Shown: one piece after another, positions 21,231 through 30,544 of the stretch
Layout: each line of letters starts with the position of its first letter
Numbering within the stretch: the stretch's first letter is position 1
NCBI GenBank assembly: GCA_003211275.1
Contig: QCTE01000004.1
Span: forward strand, 1 to 64,000
Direction of reading: 5' to 3'
Source: Synechococcus sp. AG-673-A03
GTDB lineage: Bacteria > Cyanobacteriota > Cyanobacteriia > PCC-6307 > Cyanobiaceae
DNA length: 64,000 nucleotides
Notes under the pieces: generated by a model
What the model was told of the DNA's origin: nothing
The model's input: only the letters and a program-made list of their open reading frames with translations
Databases searched by the model: none
Made by a program: the position numbers and the translations under genes

Positions 21231-23345
21231 ATGCTCACAGCTGACTTGCGTTCGCATCGCCTTGCACGTCTCTGGAGGTCCTGGCTCAGGAGCGAATCAC
21301 CTCGCCGCCCTGTGCTGCGCTGGAACAGATTGCAGAAAGCAACGCTGCTGATCCTCTGTGTTCTGGTGGCACTGGTGTCCAGCTGGCCGTGGCTGGTGGA
21401 ACCCGACCTGCGGCCAGGACTGGCCGCTCCCTTTGATGCAGAGGCCCCTAAGGACGCCAGAGTTGTAGACAGTGAAGCCCTGGAGCAGAGGCGCTCAAGC
21501 CTGGGATCCAGCACCTTCGTGCAGGTTCTGGACCCTCAGGAAAACGAGCAAATCCGCATGCGACTGGAGCGACACCTCAGCGAATTGGAACGGGTCGCGA
21601 ACAGCAACGATGCCGAGCGAATCGGACCTGTGAACCTGTCTCTCAACGAGCAGAGATGGCTGGAGAAACGAAACCAGGATGAACGTCGGGATTGGGGTAT
21701 GGCTCTTCGCCGAGCGCTCGACCGAATGCTCAGTCAGGGGCTTGTCAACACGCTGGCACTGGAACAGCTTCAACGGGCCAGCGACCTGCAGCTCGAAGAC
21801 CTCAATCAAGGCGAGCCAGCGGGCCGCAGTCTGGGCAGCAAGGTGCTGACCACAACGCTTCAGGGCGCCAGCAACCTTCAAACCGATCCACTGCGAAGCC
21901 AGCGACTGATCGAGGAGTTGATCACCCAACAAGGAATCCCCACCATTGAAGTGAATCGCGGCGATCTGATCACCCGCAAGGGCGAGCCGATCAGCTCACA
22001 GGCCTACGACGTTCTCGATTTCTTCGGAATGGTGAATCGCCGACCGAAGCTGGGGATTTGGTTCATCCGTTTCACAGAAGCACTGGCCAGCTGCGGGGTT
22101 CTGCTGCTGGTCATGCGCCGCGAACGTCCCTGCCTGGAAGCACCCCATGGCCTGCTGGCTCTGGGTCTGTTGCTGCTGGGTCAAGCCTGCAAACTCTGGT
22201 TTGGTGCTTCGGTGAGCCCGCTGGCGGTGATCGTGCCGCCCACCCTTCTCCTGGCTCAGGGCCTTGGCACAACCAGTGCACTGGCCTGGATGGCTGTGGC
22301 CAGTCTTCTCTGGCCAACCCCAGTGACTGGCCTGGGGGAAGGACGCCTGCTGATTGCCGCTGCCACAGCCACCGTCGCTGCATTGCAAGCAGGTCGCTTG
22401 CGCAGCAGAGCACAGTTGTTGCAACTCGCCGTCTTGCTGCCGGTGGGTGCATGGCTGGCCGAGCTGGTGTTGATGAGCCGAGAGGGCCAACCGCTTGCTG
22501 GGTCATGGATCCGCTTGCCATCCGATGCCGGGGAACTCGCCTCGGAAGCCTTGTTGCTTGGGCTGGCAATGATGCTGGCGATCCTGGTCATTCCTCTTCT
22601 GGAAAGCTCCTTCGGGTTGCTGACAAGAGCACGCTTGATGGAACTTGCCGATCAGGAGCGCCCATTGCTGCGGCGGCTGTCCTTAGAAGCCCCAGGCACC
22701 TTTGAGCACACCTTGATGATCTGCGGCCTGGCCGAAGAGGGAGCGCGGTCGATCGGCGCCGATGTCGACCTGATCAGAACAGGATCCCTTTATCACGATG
22801 TGGGGAAGCTCCATGCCCCCAACTGGTTCATCGAAAATCAAACCAGTGAAGAGAACCCGCATACCCGGCTCAACGACCCTTTGGCCAGTGCAGGAGTGCT
22901 CCAAGCCCATGTGGATGAGGGGCTGAAACTGGCACGACGACATCGGCTTCCTCGCCCGATTGCGGACTTCATTCCTGAACATCAGGGCACGTTGCGAATG
23001 GGATATTTCCTGCATCAGGCCCGGCAGCAGAATCCTGACATCTCTGAGAAACGCTTCCGCTATCACGGACCGACGCCTCGCTCGAAGGAGACCGGAATCA
23101 TGATGCTGGCGGACGGCTGTGAGGCTGCATTGCGCTCACTACCGCCGGACACGAGTGATCATGAAGCTCGTGACACGGTCAAGCGGATCGTTGAGGCTCG
23201 CATCAGCGACGGACAACTCAGCCAGAGCAGTCTCAGTCGGGCCGAACTGGAACTGGTGATGCATTCGTTCGTGCGTGTGTGGCGAAGAATGCGGCATCGC
23301 CGCATTCCTTATCCCATTCCCGCAAAGCGCAGCTTCTCCGCTTGA
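21231..23345 (+). CDS. 7TM-HD (HDIG) membrane phosphohydrolase
   Basis: About 704 residues from ATG 21231 (a TTG lies three codons upstream). One N-terminal helix, a long periplasmic region, then a cluster of about six to seven helices, then a cytoplasmic HD domain with H-D at about 525-526 of the longer form ([13 protein letters not shown]) and EHQGT further on. This is the 7TMR-HD architecture typified by Listeria PgpH, which degrades cyclic di-AMP. That function here is inferred from family. The last 37 nt overlap the convergent pseudouridine synthase gene. Confidence 0.92.
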   Translation: MLTADLRSHRLARLWRSWLRSESPRRPVLRWNRLQKATLLILCVLVALVSSWPWLVEPDLRPGLAAPFDAEAPKDARVVDSEALEQRRSSLGSSTFVQVLDPQENEQIRMRLERHLSELERVANSNDAERIGPVNLSLNEQRWLEKRNQDERRDWGMALRRALDRMLSQGLVNTLALEQLQRASDLQLEDLNQGEPAGRSLGSKVLTTTLQGASNLQTDPLRSQRLIEELITQQGIPTIEVNRGDLITRKGEPISSQAYDVLDFFGMVNRRPKLGIWFIRFTEALASCGVLLLVMRRERPCLEAPHGLLALGLLLLGQACKLWFGASVSPLAVIVPPTLLLAQGLGTTSALAWMAVASLLWPTPVTGLGEGRLLIAAATATVAALQAGRLRSRAQLLQLAVLLPVGAWLAELVLMSREGQPLAGSWIRLPSDAGELASEALLLGLAMMLAILVIPLLESSFGLLTRARLMELADQERPLLRRLSLEAPGTFEHTLMICGLAEEGARSIGADVDLIRTGSLYHDVGKLHAPNWFIENQTSEENPHTRLNDPLASAGVLQAHVDEGLKLARRHRLPRPIADFIPEHQGTLRMGYFLHQARQQNPDISEKRFRYHGPTPRSKETGIMMLADGCEAALRSLPPDTSDHEARDTVKRIVEARISDGQLSQSSLSRAELELVMHSFVRVWRRMRHRRIPYPIPAKRSFSA

Positions 23346-24019
23346 GCCCAGTCAGCCTGAGCCCAGCTCGGGAGTGCAGAACGCACACGCACCCTTCGAT
23401 GGTCATAAGGGTCCTGAAAGCTCAGACCATAAGCATGCAGATGCATCGGACCCTGAAGGTCGGGGGCGGTATAGATGCGATCAGCACAGATGGGCGCCCC
23501 CACGGCAGCGAGATGCGCCCGCAACTGATGGGATCGGCCGGTCAGAGGCCGCAACCACAAACGTGTGCAATCTGCTGACTGCGTCCATTTGCGCCAAAGC
23601 GTGCAACAGGGCTTGCCCTCCGGATGCGGTCCGTAAAAAGGCGGATGGCGCTGCAGCCTGGCCAGGGGCAGACGAATGCTTCCCCGCCGTCCCAACAAAG
23701 GCCTGACGACATCAGCGAGATAAAGCTTGTGAACTCTGCGGGCAGCAAACAGAGCACTGAGCGATCGCAGGCTGCTCTGATTTTTGGCCACAAGAACGAG
23801 TCCAGAGGTCTCCCGGTCGAGGCGATGCACCAAGCGAAGCTCAGGGCAACAGTCCTGGAGTCTCGTGATCAGGGAATCACGTTGATGAGAACCCAGACCG
23901 GGCTGACTCAGCAAGCCAGATGGCTTATCGACCACCAGATATTGAGGGTGCTCGAGCACGAGAGCACAGCCCGCGAGCTGAGGAAGAGCTGCTGCCAAGG
24001 CATCAAAGCCTGACGCCAC
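23309..24019 (-). CDS. RluA-family RNA pseudouridine synthase
   Basis: 236 residues from GTG 24019. The catalytic motif LVHRLDRETSGLVL has Asp at residue 68, followed by RVHKLYLADV, and GRSHQLRAHLAAVGAPICAD is the C-terminal conserved loop. It isomerises uridine to pseudouridine in rRNA or tRNA; the target cannot be told because there is no S4 domain. It overlaps the HD gene's 3' end by 37 nt (convergent) and the upstream membrane gene by 17 nt. Confidence 0.92.
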   Translation of the reverse strand: MASGFDALAAALPQLAGCALVLEHPQYLVVDKPSGLLSQPGLGSHQRDSLITRLQDCCPELRLVHRLDRETSGLVLVAKNQSSLRSLSALFAARRVHKLYLADVVRPLLGRRGSIRLPLARLQRHPPFYGPHPEGKPCCTLWRKWTQSADCTRLWLRPLTGRSHQLRAHLAAVGAPICADRIYTAPDLQGPMHLHAYGLSFQDPYDHRRVRVRSALPSWAQADWAQAEKLRFAGMG

Positions 24020-24404
24020 GTCGATGGGCAGGGCGGCACCAATAGATCAGCGCCAGCACATTGATCAACCCGAGCACGACAGGTCCCAACCCCATGGTCT
24101 GCGGCTCAAGCCCCAGGACCAGGCGAACAAGGCCATAGGGAATGGCTCCGGCAAGACTCATGGACAGGGCAACGATGGCCAGAATCACACCCCAGCGTCG
24201 CTGCGCCAGCAAGCCTGCTGAAGCCACGATGCCCACGATCGCAGCGGGCCAAGCCAGAGAGAACGCAAGGCTGATGTTGGTGATGGCAATGCCGGAAGAG
24301 GATCCTTCTCGAAATGCCAGCAGGCCGATCACAGGCAGAGCGATCAAGTTGGCCACCAGACCTAGCCAGGTCATCAACCAATAGCCGTTGAGCCGCGGAC
24401 CCAT
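24003..24404 (-). CDS. small integral membrane hypothetical protein
   Basis: About 133 residues from ATG 24404 with four predicted helices: a first pair around WLMTWLGLVANLIALPVIG and ISLAFSLAWPAAIVGIVAS, then WGVILAIVALSMSLAGAIPYG and LGPVVLGLINVLALIYW. TTG 24461 would add a charged 19-residue head and is less likely. No family recognised. It overlaps the pseudouridine synthase start, so the two are probably co-transcribed. Confidence 0.7.
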   Translation of the reverse strand: MGPRLNGYWLMTWLGLVANLIALPVIGLLAFREGSSSGIAITNISLAFSLAWPAAIVGIVASAGLLAQRRWGVILAIVALSMSLAGAIPYGLVRLVLGLEPQTMGLGPVVLGLINVLALIYWCRPAHRRGVRL

Positions 24405-24469
24405 GGAGAGATGCCACACATCTGCACACCGTAAGTTCCGTGCCTTATCCAGCTCAGCCAATTCATGGC

Positions 24470-25048
24470 TCAGGGAGGTGAACCAAGAACATCAGGCGGT
24501 TGAGCAACCTTGCGATGACTCAGACGGTCAGCACAGAAACTGCGAAACAAGGCTTCCACCTCCTCGGGGGGCATCCCTTGAACCAGCCGTGCCTCGATTT
24601 CATCACGACGCTGCGACTGGTGATAGAGACGCAGCTCCTGGAACGTTGTTTGGGATTGAGATTCGATGCGCGCGAGGGCATTGCCGACTTGGTGATCCGC
24701 GAGCAACGGCCCGCCGTGACAGTGCTGCATCACATGGGCCGACTCGTGGGCAAGAACAACCCAGACCTGCCTTGGATCGTCCTCGATGTTGTTGGCACAA
24801 ATCAACAGGGCATTTCGGGGCGCATGGAAGGCACCCAGAAGGGCGGACGGACAATCTTTGGCCACAAGCGTGTGGGTTCCCGCCCGGCGGATCAGAGCGG
24901 CGTAGCTTCCGATCCGATCCCAGGTCTCAGCCTTGGACGATCCGGCGAAAAACGGAGCCAACAGAGTGAGGGCAAGCGCAGCGAAAGCACGCACTCGAGC
25001 CGACGGAGCCAGACCCAGCAAACCAACGTCTCCAGTTCCTGGTCTCAT
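24470..25048 (-). CDS. secreted HExxH-motif protein, putative zinc metallopeptidase
   Basis: 192 residues. A hydrophobic signal (AFAALALTLLAPFFAGSSKA) ends near residue 40. The mature part carries VVLAHESAHVMQHC with H101-E-S-A-H105, the zinc-binding core of zincin peptidases, and acidic residues downstream (RRDEIEARLVQ) that could give a third ligand. Cysteines at CPSAL, ICANN, HCHGG and SFCAD could form disulfides. Peptidase activity is inferred from this motif only. It is 65 nt upstream of the membrane gene, on the same strand. Confidence 0.75.
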   Translation of the reverse strand: MRPGTGDVGLLGLAPSARVRAFAALALTLLAPFFAGSSKAETWDRIGSYAALIRRAGTHTLVAKDCPSALLGAFHAPRNALLICANNIEDDPRQVWVVLAHESAHVMQHCHGGPLLADHQVGNALARIESQSQTTFQELRLYHQSQRRDEIEARLVQGMPPEEVEALFRSFCADRLSHRKVAQPPDVLGSPP

Positions 25049-25090
25049 TCAAGACACGCTGGATCAAATTGGCATCCCTTCCGCCTGAAT

Positions 25091-25390
25091 TCACGGCATC
25101 AGGCGATTCACGCTGCCCACTTTGTCGCGAAACGACTGAACGCGATCAATCCGGGTGTTGACGCGAAGCGTGGCGTGAATCCGCTGCACTCCCTCTTGAT
25201 GCAAGCGGTCATGACAGCCCTTCACGCAAGCGAAGACGTCATCCCATTCCCCTTCGATGGCCGTGCCATCGGGGCCGAGCTGATGTTCAAGCCCGGAAGC
25301 CTTGATGACCTCTTGGCACAAAGCAATCGAAGGCCCTAGCGACACTCCAACCCCAAGCGGAACCAAACAGAGATCGACACTTACCCGCAC
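25091..25390 (-). CDS. MTH1187/YkoF-like thiamine-binding family protein
   Basis: 99 residues from GTG 25390. The pattern VSVDLCLVPLGVGVSLGPSIALCQEVIKASGLEHQLGPDGTAIEGEWDDVFACVKGCHDRLHQEGVQRI is that of the UPF0045/MTH1187 ferredoxin-like fold, including the L-G-P-x-G-T-x-x-E-G-E-W-D loop. Some members bind thiamine derivatives. The role here is unknown; no thiamine gene is adjacent. Confidence 0.87.
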   Translation of the reverse strand: MRVSVDLCLVPLGVGVSLGPSIALCQEVIKASGLEHQLGPDGTAIEGEWDDVFACVKGCHDRLHQEGVQRIHATLRVNTRIDRVQSFRDKVGSVNRLMP

Positions 25391-25479
25391 AAGCCAATCA
25401 GCCAGCTTCAGCCATGGTTGAACAAGATCCGACCAGCGCGCAAGCGCTTACAAGCTTCTCAGCGCGCTGAAGCGCCTCT

Positions 25480-25716
25480 TCACGATTCCAAAAGGCAGGC
25501 ACTGGGGTAGCCAAGGGTGCGCCATTCCCCGCAACGGGTTTGCACTTCTAAAGCGATTCCTCGCTGAACCACCGACATCGAACGCCCCTGTCCAGCACAC
25601 CAGCGACTGGCCGCCGCTTCCGCAGCAGCAATGGATTCATAGGGAGCGTCTAAAACCGGATGCGGCTGCCCGTCCAATGCCACGAGCCTGTAGAGGGGGC
25701 AGCCGGACTCAGGCAT
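25480..25716 (-). CDS. small hypothetical protein
   Basis: 78 residues from ATG 25716. A longer frame from 25773 would run toward the divergent gene, so the shorter start is preferred. The layout PLYRLVALDGQPHPVLDAPYESIAAAEAAASRWC followed by VQRGIALEVQTRCGEWRTLG suggests a small beta-alpha-beta domain in which a query strand is followed by an Ala-rich helix. No recognised family or partner. Confidence 0.6.
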   Translation of the reverse strand: MPESGCPLYRLVALDGQPHPVLDAPYESIAAAEAAASRWCAGQGRSMSVVQRGIALEVQTRCGEWRTLGYPSACLLES

Positions 25717-25801
25717 CTGTCCACTTTCGCATCTGTCTACAGTGTTCCACGGCGTCGAGCGACGCGCCATCACGAAGTGTGTGCACAGCCCTCCTTGCGC
25801 G

Positions 25802-26242
25802 ATGCCAAGTCAAGCTCTCACTGACGCTTATGCAGAACTTCTGAGCCGCGCTCCTGCGCCTCTGTTCGCCCGAGCAAGACAGCTCTATCTCAACAAATAC
25901 TGCCTGGATGGACGGACCACCCAGAGTCCTTTACGCCTTTTCGTGGTGCAAGAGACCCTCAATGAACGGGTGGAAGCCGATCAGGAGGCAGGTCCTCTCG
26001 GCAGGGTTGTCACCCTTCAATCCAGCTCGACGGAGCTGGCGATCGTTCACTGGCAGCGGGACGAGCCCCCTGAGCAGGCAGTCATTGAGACGTACCTGCA
26101 TCAGAGCTGGCAACTCCAGCCCTCTCAGCTCTCTCCAGTTGAAGAACCCTGGTTCCGCAACGGCGGATATCAACTACGGATGACCTTGCAGGAACCCCTG
26201 ACCTGGGTCCGGAGCAGCCGATATCAAGACACCGACCATTAG
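25802..26242 (+). CDS. hypothetical soluble protein
   Basis: 146 residues from ATG 25802, chosen over an upstream frame start at 25742 that would overlap the divergent gene. The chain is soluble; the segment LYLNKYCLDGRTTQSPLRLFVVQETLNERVEADQEAGPLGRVVTLQSSSTELAIVHW looks like an alpha/beta domain. No signature recognised. Divergent from the 78-residue protein, sharing a short promoter region. Confidence 0.65.
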   Translation: MPSQALTDAYAELLSRAPAPLFARARQLYLNKYCLDGRTTQSPLRLFVVQETLNERVEADQEAGPLGRVVTLQSSSTELAIVHWQRDEPPEQAVIETYLHQSWQLQPSQLSPVEEPWFRNGGYQLRMTLQEPLTWVRSSRYQDTDH

Positions 26243-26331
26243 TCCGGCAAAGGAAAACCCACGAAAAGCTGAAGTCACCGTCACCAGCTGCACAAAGCTG
26301 GCTAGGCAGAGTTCAGGACTCGCAGAGATTC

Positions 26332-26541
26332 ATGATGAGATCATCACTCCTTGAGCGGTATGTTCTGCGCTATGCGAGCACCGGTCATTACCTGCGGGTT
26401 AACGACGAAAGCCAGAAAATCGAACGCAGCTCCAGCCCTGATTCAGCTTGGGAATTTCATACTCACGAAGGAGCTGTCACGCACGCACTCTGGATTGGAG
26501 AAGTGTTTGGTCAAACGCCCGACGTGGTGAAAATGGTCTAA
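26332..26541 (+). CDS. small hypothetical protein
   Basis: 69 residues from ATG 26332. YVLRYASTGHYLRVNDESQKIERSSSPDSAWEFHTHEGA reads like a compact beta domain. The start has no strong ribosome site. No neighbour lies within 80 nt on either side. I accept it on codon usage and pattern alone. Confidence 0.5.
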   Translation: MMRSSLLERYVLRYASTGHYLRVNDESQKIERSSSPDSAWEFHTHEGAVTHALWIGEVFGQTPDVVKMV

Positions 26542-26701
26542 ATGTGGCTGAGTAATGAGAAAGTGACAAGATGCGGCGATCTCACTCAGTTCGTTGCCTG
26601 AGTTGCTTTTTCTAGACCAAATCAAGTGTCTTCAACACCTTGATTCAGAACAGCATGCAAACATTTTGTGCATACAAATCAGTTAGCAATCTGATCTTCA
26701 G

Positions 26702-26947
26702 TCAACCCTGGATAAAATGCCTGAGACGTCTTGACTCGTCAGCCATACGCCTTTGCAACTCCGCAGACGGAGCAGCGGAATCTTCCCTTAACTGAGCGTT
26801 GATCACATCATCTTCAGTGATTGAAAGGCCGCGCTCATGGCCGAGCTCGATCAAGGTCTCGACAGACACCGGCTCTGCAAGGCGCTGCGCCAGCTCCTGC
26901 TCCTCATGGCGTTGCTTGAGAAGGGTATCGAGATCCTGAAGAGACAT
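26702..26947 (-). CDS. Nif11-like domain protein
   Basis: 81 residues from ATG 26947. Opening MSLQDLDTLLKQRHEEQELAQRLAEPVSVETLIELGHERGLSITEDDV matches the Nif11 pattern: a first helix with spaced charged residues, an L-x-x-P/A turn, then E-L-x-x-E-x-G-x-x-I-T-x-D-D-V/L. Nif11 domains occur as stand-alone proteins and as leaders of ribosomal peptides. Here the tail is charged (RRMADESRRLRHFIQG) and has no GG cleavage site or cysteine-rich core, so it looks like a stand-alone member, not a precursor. Confidence 0.7.
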   Translation of the reverse strand: MSLQDLDTLLKQRHEEQELAQRLAEPVSVETLIELGHERGLSITEDDVINAQLREDSAAPSAELQRRMADESRRLRHFIQG

Positions 26948-27022
26948 GAACAGCAGCGTGCAGTGATCACAACCCCATTCCACCAGACCATTGCTAGACA
27001 TCGCAAAGGACTTTTGAAGACC

Positions 27023-27499
27023 ATGAGGACCCCCCGTTTCACGACTGCTCTGCTCGGCCTCAGTGTTGGCCTGATCAGCCTTGAAGCCGGCCTATCAGCG
27101 GCACAGGCTGGTTGCAACTTCCTCCCCCCTGTCGGAAGCAATGGCAGCAGCAACATCGTTAAAAAGCGGGTCAGCAGAGAGAAGCTGATCGGCCGCACCA
27201 ACTGGAACACTGACTTTGCCGTCAATGCTCCATACAGCAGCTTCAAGCTTTTCTTCACAGCCGACTCCACAGCCAGCGGCACTTATCCAGTGGAAGCATT
27301 CCTGAAATTCACTGACGGCAGCAATCTGCGCGTGGTGAAGGAATCCATGACTCCGCCAATCGGCACAGGCAAGCAGTTCGGGCCATTCACTGTTCCCCAG
27401 GGCAAACAGGTCAACCAGGTGAACTTCAAGATCGGTACAGGCAGCGATCCCAACTCAACAGGATTCAGCTACCGCATTTCCGTTCAGGGCTGCAACTGA
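27023..27499 (+). CDS. secreted hypothetical protein
   Basis: 158 residues from ATG 27023, with an AAGGA element 12 nt upstream. The signal TTALLGLSVGLISLEAGLSAAQA is cut before residue 31, leaving CNFLPPVGSNGSS at the mature N-terminus. The mature domain is beta-rich (FKLFFTADSTASGTYPVEAFLKFTDGSNLRVV) and ends in SVQGCN, so the first and last cysteines could form a disulfide. Longer upstream frame is unsupported because it overlaps the divergent Nif11 gene. Function unknown; presumed periplasmic or exported. Confidence 0.75.
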   Translation: MRTPRFTTALLGLSVGLISLEAGLSAAQAGCNFLPPVGSNGSSNIVKKRVSREKLIGRTNWNTDFAVNAPYSSFKLFFTADSTASGTYPVEAFLKFTDGSNLRVVKESMTPPIGTGKQFGPFTVPQGKQVNQVNFKIGTGSDPNSTGFSYRISVQGCN

Positions 27500-27515
27500 G
27501 CCATCCCAGAGAGCA

Positions 27516-27938
27516 ATGCGTGAACGGCTCTGGATCATCATCCCCGCAGCTGGATTTCCATTCCTGCTGGTGCTGTTCATTGTTCTCTGGCAGTCCCTGC
27601 AACAACAGAACCGCACCATTCAGGATCTGGTCCAGCAGCTCGAGGGACTCGAACGTGTCGAGCTGCGTGACAGAGAAGGCAACCGGGAACTGATCGAGCA
27701 GCAGCTTGGGGTTCTGCAGACACGACAACAAACGCTGCAGAGGCAGATCAGCAATCTGGAAAGCTGGCAGCGTGCTTCCGGTGATCGGGAACGGGCCCTC
27801 TGGAACAGGATCCAGGCACCGTTCCCAACCAATCCGGATGTTGACCTTCCAGACAACCGGGACATTGAGCGAACAGCACCACCCGGAGGGCCGTCATCTC
27901 AACAGCCTTCATCTCAACAGCCAATCCTCAGCCCTTGA
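27516..27938 (+). CDS. single-span coiled-coil membrane protein
   Basis: 140 residues. A transmembrane helix (IIIPAAGFPFLLVLFIVLW) is followed by a 60-residue Gln/Glu/Leu coiled coil (residues 28-90) and a Pro/Ser/Gln-rich tail with a PSSQQ repeat. It starts 17 nt after the secreted protein gene, so the two are likely co-transcribed. The last 11 nt overlap the convergent ABC permease gene. Function unknown; a scaffold or envelope tether is possible. Confidence 0.7.
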   Translation: MRERLWIIIPAAGFPFLLVLFIVLWQSLQQQNRTIQDLVQQLEGLERVELRDREGNRELIEQQLGVLQTRQQTLQRQISNLESWQRASGDRERALWNRIQAPFPTNPDVDLPDNRDIERTAPPGGPSSQQPSSQQPILSP

Positions 27939-28788
27939 CGGCATCGCCGCTGGCGCTGGGGAGAATGAAGCGCTGCAAAAGGATGAACAGCAGCAGCACG
28001 GGAAGAATTGAAACCACAGATCCTGCGGCCACAATTCTCCAATCAAGGGAAAAACTGCTGGCCAGCTGCTGCAGACCCAGCGGCAGCGTGAACAGCTGAG
28101 GGTCATCCAGGATCACCAGTGGCCAGAGGAAATCGCTCCAGGTTCCGATGAATACAAACATGGCCAGGGTGATCAGATCAGCTCGCGCAGCTGGGATCAT
28201 CACGTTCCACCACTCACCGAGCTTGCCGCAGCCATCCATGCGGGCGGCTTCCTCCAGCTCAGCTGGAACCCCGAGAAAGCTCTGACGAAGCAGATACAAC
28301 CCGAAGGCGGTTGCGGCCTGCGGAATCACGAGAGCCATCAGGGTGTTGCGCAAACCCAGCTGCACCATCAATAGATAAAGGGGGATCATCACCACCTGAA
28401 ACGGGATCAGGATGGTGGCAACGACCAACCCCAGAACCAATCCACGCCCTGTGAAGCGCATGCGCGCCAGGGGGTAGGCAGCCAGGGAGCAGAACAGCAG
28501 ATTGGCCACCACAGCCAACAGGCTGACCACGGTGCTGTTGAAGAGATAACGACCAAGAGGGTTGTCTCGAAACAGCCTTCCATAGGCGTCAAGACTGGGT
28601 TGCGAGGGCAGCAGGGCTGGGGGACTGGTGAAAATATCCTCTGCAGGACCCTTCAGTGACGTGCTGACCAACCAAAGAAGGGGCACGAGCACCAACAGTG
28701 CCAGCAGAATCAGCAGCAGCAGCTGGAGCAAAGCCCCGGCACGAAGCCCAGCTTTGCCAGCTGGGTCTCGAGTGACGGAGGGCTGCAT
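27928..28788 (-). CDS. carbohydrate-type ABC transporter permease (MalG family)
   Basis: 286 residues from ATG 28788; the longer upstream frame overlaps leuA and is rejected. Six helices, and the ATPase-contacting EAA loop EEAARMDGCGKLGEWWNVMIPAAR near the C-terminus fits the MalG/GgtD-like group. A permease of this kind needs a partner permease, a binding protein and an ATPase, none of which is adjacent. It may serve a sugar or glucosylglycerol importer encoded elsewhere. It starts 4 nt after the leuA stop, so the two could share an mRNA. Confidence 0.88.
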   Translation of the reverse strand: MQPSVTRDPAGKAGLRAGALLQLLLLILLALLVLVPLLWLVSTSLKGPAEDIFTSPPALLPSQPSLDAYGRLFRDNPLGRYLFNSTVVSLLAVVANLLFCSLAAYPLARMRFTGRGLVLGLVVATILIPFQVVMIPLYLLMVQLGLRNTLMALVIPQAATAFGLYLLRQSFLGVPAELEEAARMDGCGKLGEWWNVMIPAARADLITLAMFVFIGTWSDFLWPLVILDDPQLFTLPLGLQQLASSFSLDWRIVAAGSVVSILPVLLLFILLQRFILPSASGDAVKG

Positions 28789-28792
28789 CAGG

Positions 28793-30415
28793 TCAGAGGG
28801 TGGGACGGGCATCCAGAGGCGCGGTGTCCTTCTGGGGATGCAAGGCAGGTTGTGCAGACCCAGCAACCAGACGATTCAGAGCATTGACGAAGGCCTGAGC
28901 AGCAGCCACAACCACATCCGTATCGGCGGAATGACCTGAATACAACTCACCGTCGCGCCGCAGCCTGATGGTCACCTCACCGATGGCATCAATGCCTTCG
29001 GTCACAGATTTCACGGAAAACTCCACCAATTCATTGGGCACCCCGGCCAGACCGTTGAGTGCTTGACACACGGCATCGACCGGACCGGTACCGATGGATG
29101 CCATCGTCTGCTCCTTGCCATCTTCGTCAGCCAAGGTGACCGTGGCGGTGGGGCTGAGGCTGCTGCCGCAGCTCACCTGAACCTGCTTCAGCTGATAGCG
29201 AGCCTCCGGCTGCTGAACCTGCTCACTGACAATGGCTTCAAGGTCGCGATCGGTGATTTCACGCTTGCGATCGGCAAGGTCCTTGAAACGAGCAAAGGCA
29301 TCATCGAGATCCTCACGGCTGAGGTCATAGCCCAGCTCTTCCAGACGCGCTCGCACCGCACTGCGGCCACTGAGCTTGCCAAGGGAAATGCGGTTGTCAC
29401 TGAGCCCAACCGTGCGGGCGTCGACAATCTCGTAGGTCAGCCTGTTCTTGAGAACACCGTCCTGGTGGATGCCCGATTCATGGGCAAAAGCGTTCGCGCC
29501 CACGATCGCCTTATTGGGCTGCACCACCATGCCGGTGAGATTGGAGACCAGACGTGAGGTTTTGGTGATCTCCTCAGTGCGCACAGCCGTGAGTGGAGTT
29601 GGCGAGTCCGCATCGCGGCCAAAGAAGGGATTGAAATAACGGCGGCGCACATGCAACGCCATCACCAGTTCCTCAAGAGCAGCATTACCGGCTCGCTCAC
29701 CAATGCCATTGATCGTGCATTCGAGCTGTCGCGCACCGTTCTTGACAGCCTCCAGAAAGTTGGCGACGGCAAGACCAAGATCGTTGTGTCCATGAACGGA
29801 CAACACCGCCTCGCCCATGTTGGGAACATGGCGATCAATGCCTGCGATCAACTCTCCGAACTCGGTCGGTGTGGTGTAGCCGACCGTGTCAGGAATATTG
29901 ATGGTGGTGGCGCCGGCAGCGATCGCTGCCTCGATGACTTCGTAAAGAAATTCAGGGTCACTGCGTCCTGCGTCTTCGCAGGAGAACTCAACGTCATCGA
30001 CCAGGGAATGGGCGTAAGCCACCATGTCCGGGACGATGGCCAGCACCTCCTTACGACTTTTGCGCAGCTTGTGCTCAAGGTGAATATCGCTCGTTGCGAT
30101 GAACGTGTGAATCCGTCTCCGTGGTGCCGGAGCCACCGCGTCCGCGCAGGCCTTGATGTCGCCTTTCGACGCCCGCGACAGCCCGCAGATCACTGGCCCG
30201 TGTTCACCACCGACCTGCTGGGCGATGCGCTGGACAGCGGCGAAATCCCCAGGACTTGCGAAGGGAAAACCCGCTTCAATCACATCGACGCCCAGTCGAG
30301 CCAGCTGCTGCGCGATCGCCAGTTTCTCCTCAAGGTTGAGACTGGCTCCCGGTGATTGTTCACCATCCCTGAGGGTGGTGTCGAAGATCAAAACGCGGCC
30401 TGGGTCGTGGGCCAT
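28793..30415 (-). CDS. leuA: 2-isopropylmalate synthase
   Basis: 540 residues. It condenses acetyl-CoA with 2-oxoisovalerate, the committed step of leucine synthesis. The signature [16 protein letters not shown] is at 10-25, [13 protein letters not shown] and the [18 protein letters not shown] loop bind metal and substrate, and the C-terminal regulatory domain (about 400-540) likely senses leucine. The 130 nt upstream hold the promoter, shared divergently with the GH57 gene. Confidence 0.97.
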   Translation of the reverse strand: MAHDPGRVLIFDTTLRDGEQSPGASLNLEEKLAIAQQLARLGVDVIEAGFPFASPGDFAAVQRIAQQVGGEHGPVICGLSRASKGDIKACADAVAPAPRRRIHTFIATSDIHLEHKLRKSRKEVLAIVPDMVAYAHSLVDDVEFSCEDAGRSDPEFLYEVIEAAIAAGATTINIPDTVGYTTPTEFGELIAGIDRHVPNMGEAVLSVHGHNDLGLAVANFLEAVKNGARQLECTINGIGERAGNAALEELVMALHVRRRYFNPFFGRDADSPTPLTAVRTEEITKTSRLVSNLTGMVVQPNKAIVGANAFAHESGIHQDGVLKNRLTYEIVDARTVGLSDNRISLGKLSGRSAVRARLEELGYDLSREDLDDAFARFKDLADRKREITDRDLEAIVSEQVQQPEARYQLKQVQVSCGSSLSPTATVTLADEDGKEQTMASIGTGPVDAVCQALNGLAGVPNELVEFSVKSVTEGIDAIGEVTIRLRRDGELYSGHSADTDVVVAAAQAFVNALNRLVAGSAQPALHPQKDTAPLDARPTL

Positions 30416-30544
30416 GGCAAAAGCCTCGACGCGATTTAGTCGGAATGACTATGGGTAAGTCCACTCTAAGCGAGTCAGCCAGTGGCAATCTTGTAGATCC
30501 CGCCCGGAATCCCGGTACATTCACACGACTAATGGGACGGAAAA

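Noticed and set aside
26620-26645. Near-perfect hairpin AATCAAGTGT/ACACCTTGATT
   Set aside because: One bulge, no T-tract, and in a gap between a small gene and the convergent Nif11-like gene; too weak to call a terminator.
29910-29917. GCGATCGC palindromes (HIP1-like)
   Set aside because: A few scattered copies are seen here and near 63943, far below the density seen in freshwater cyanobacteria.
29651-30355. 234-codon plus-strand frame inside leuA
   Set aside because: Antisense shadow of a well-supported gene without any family signature.
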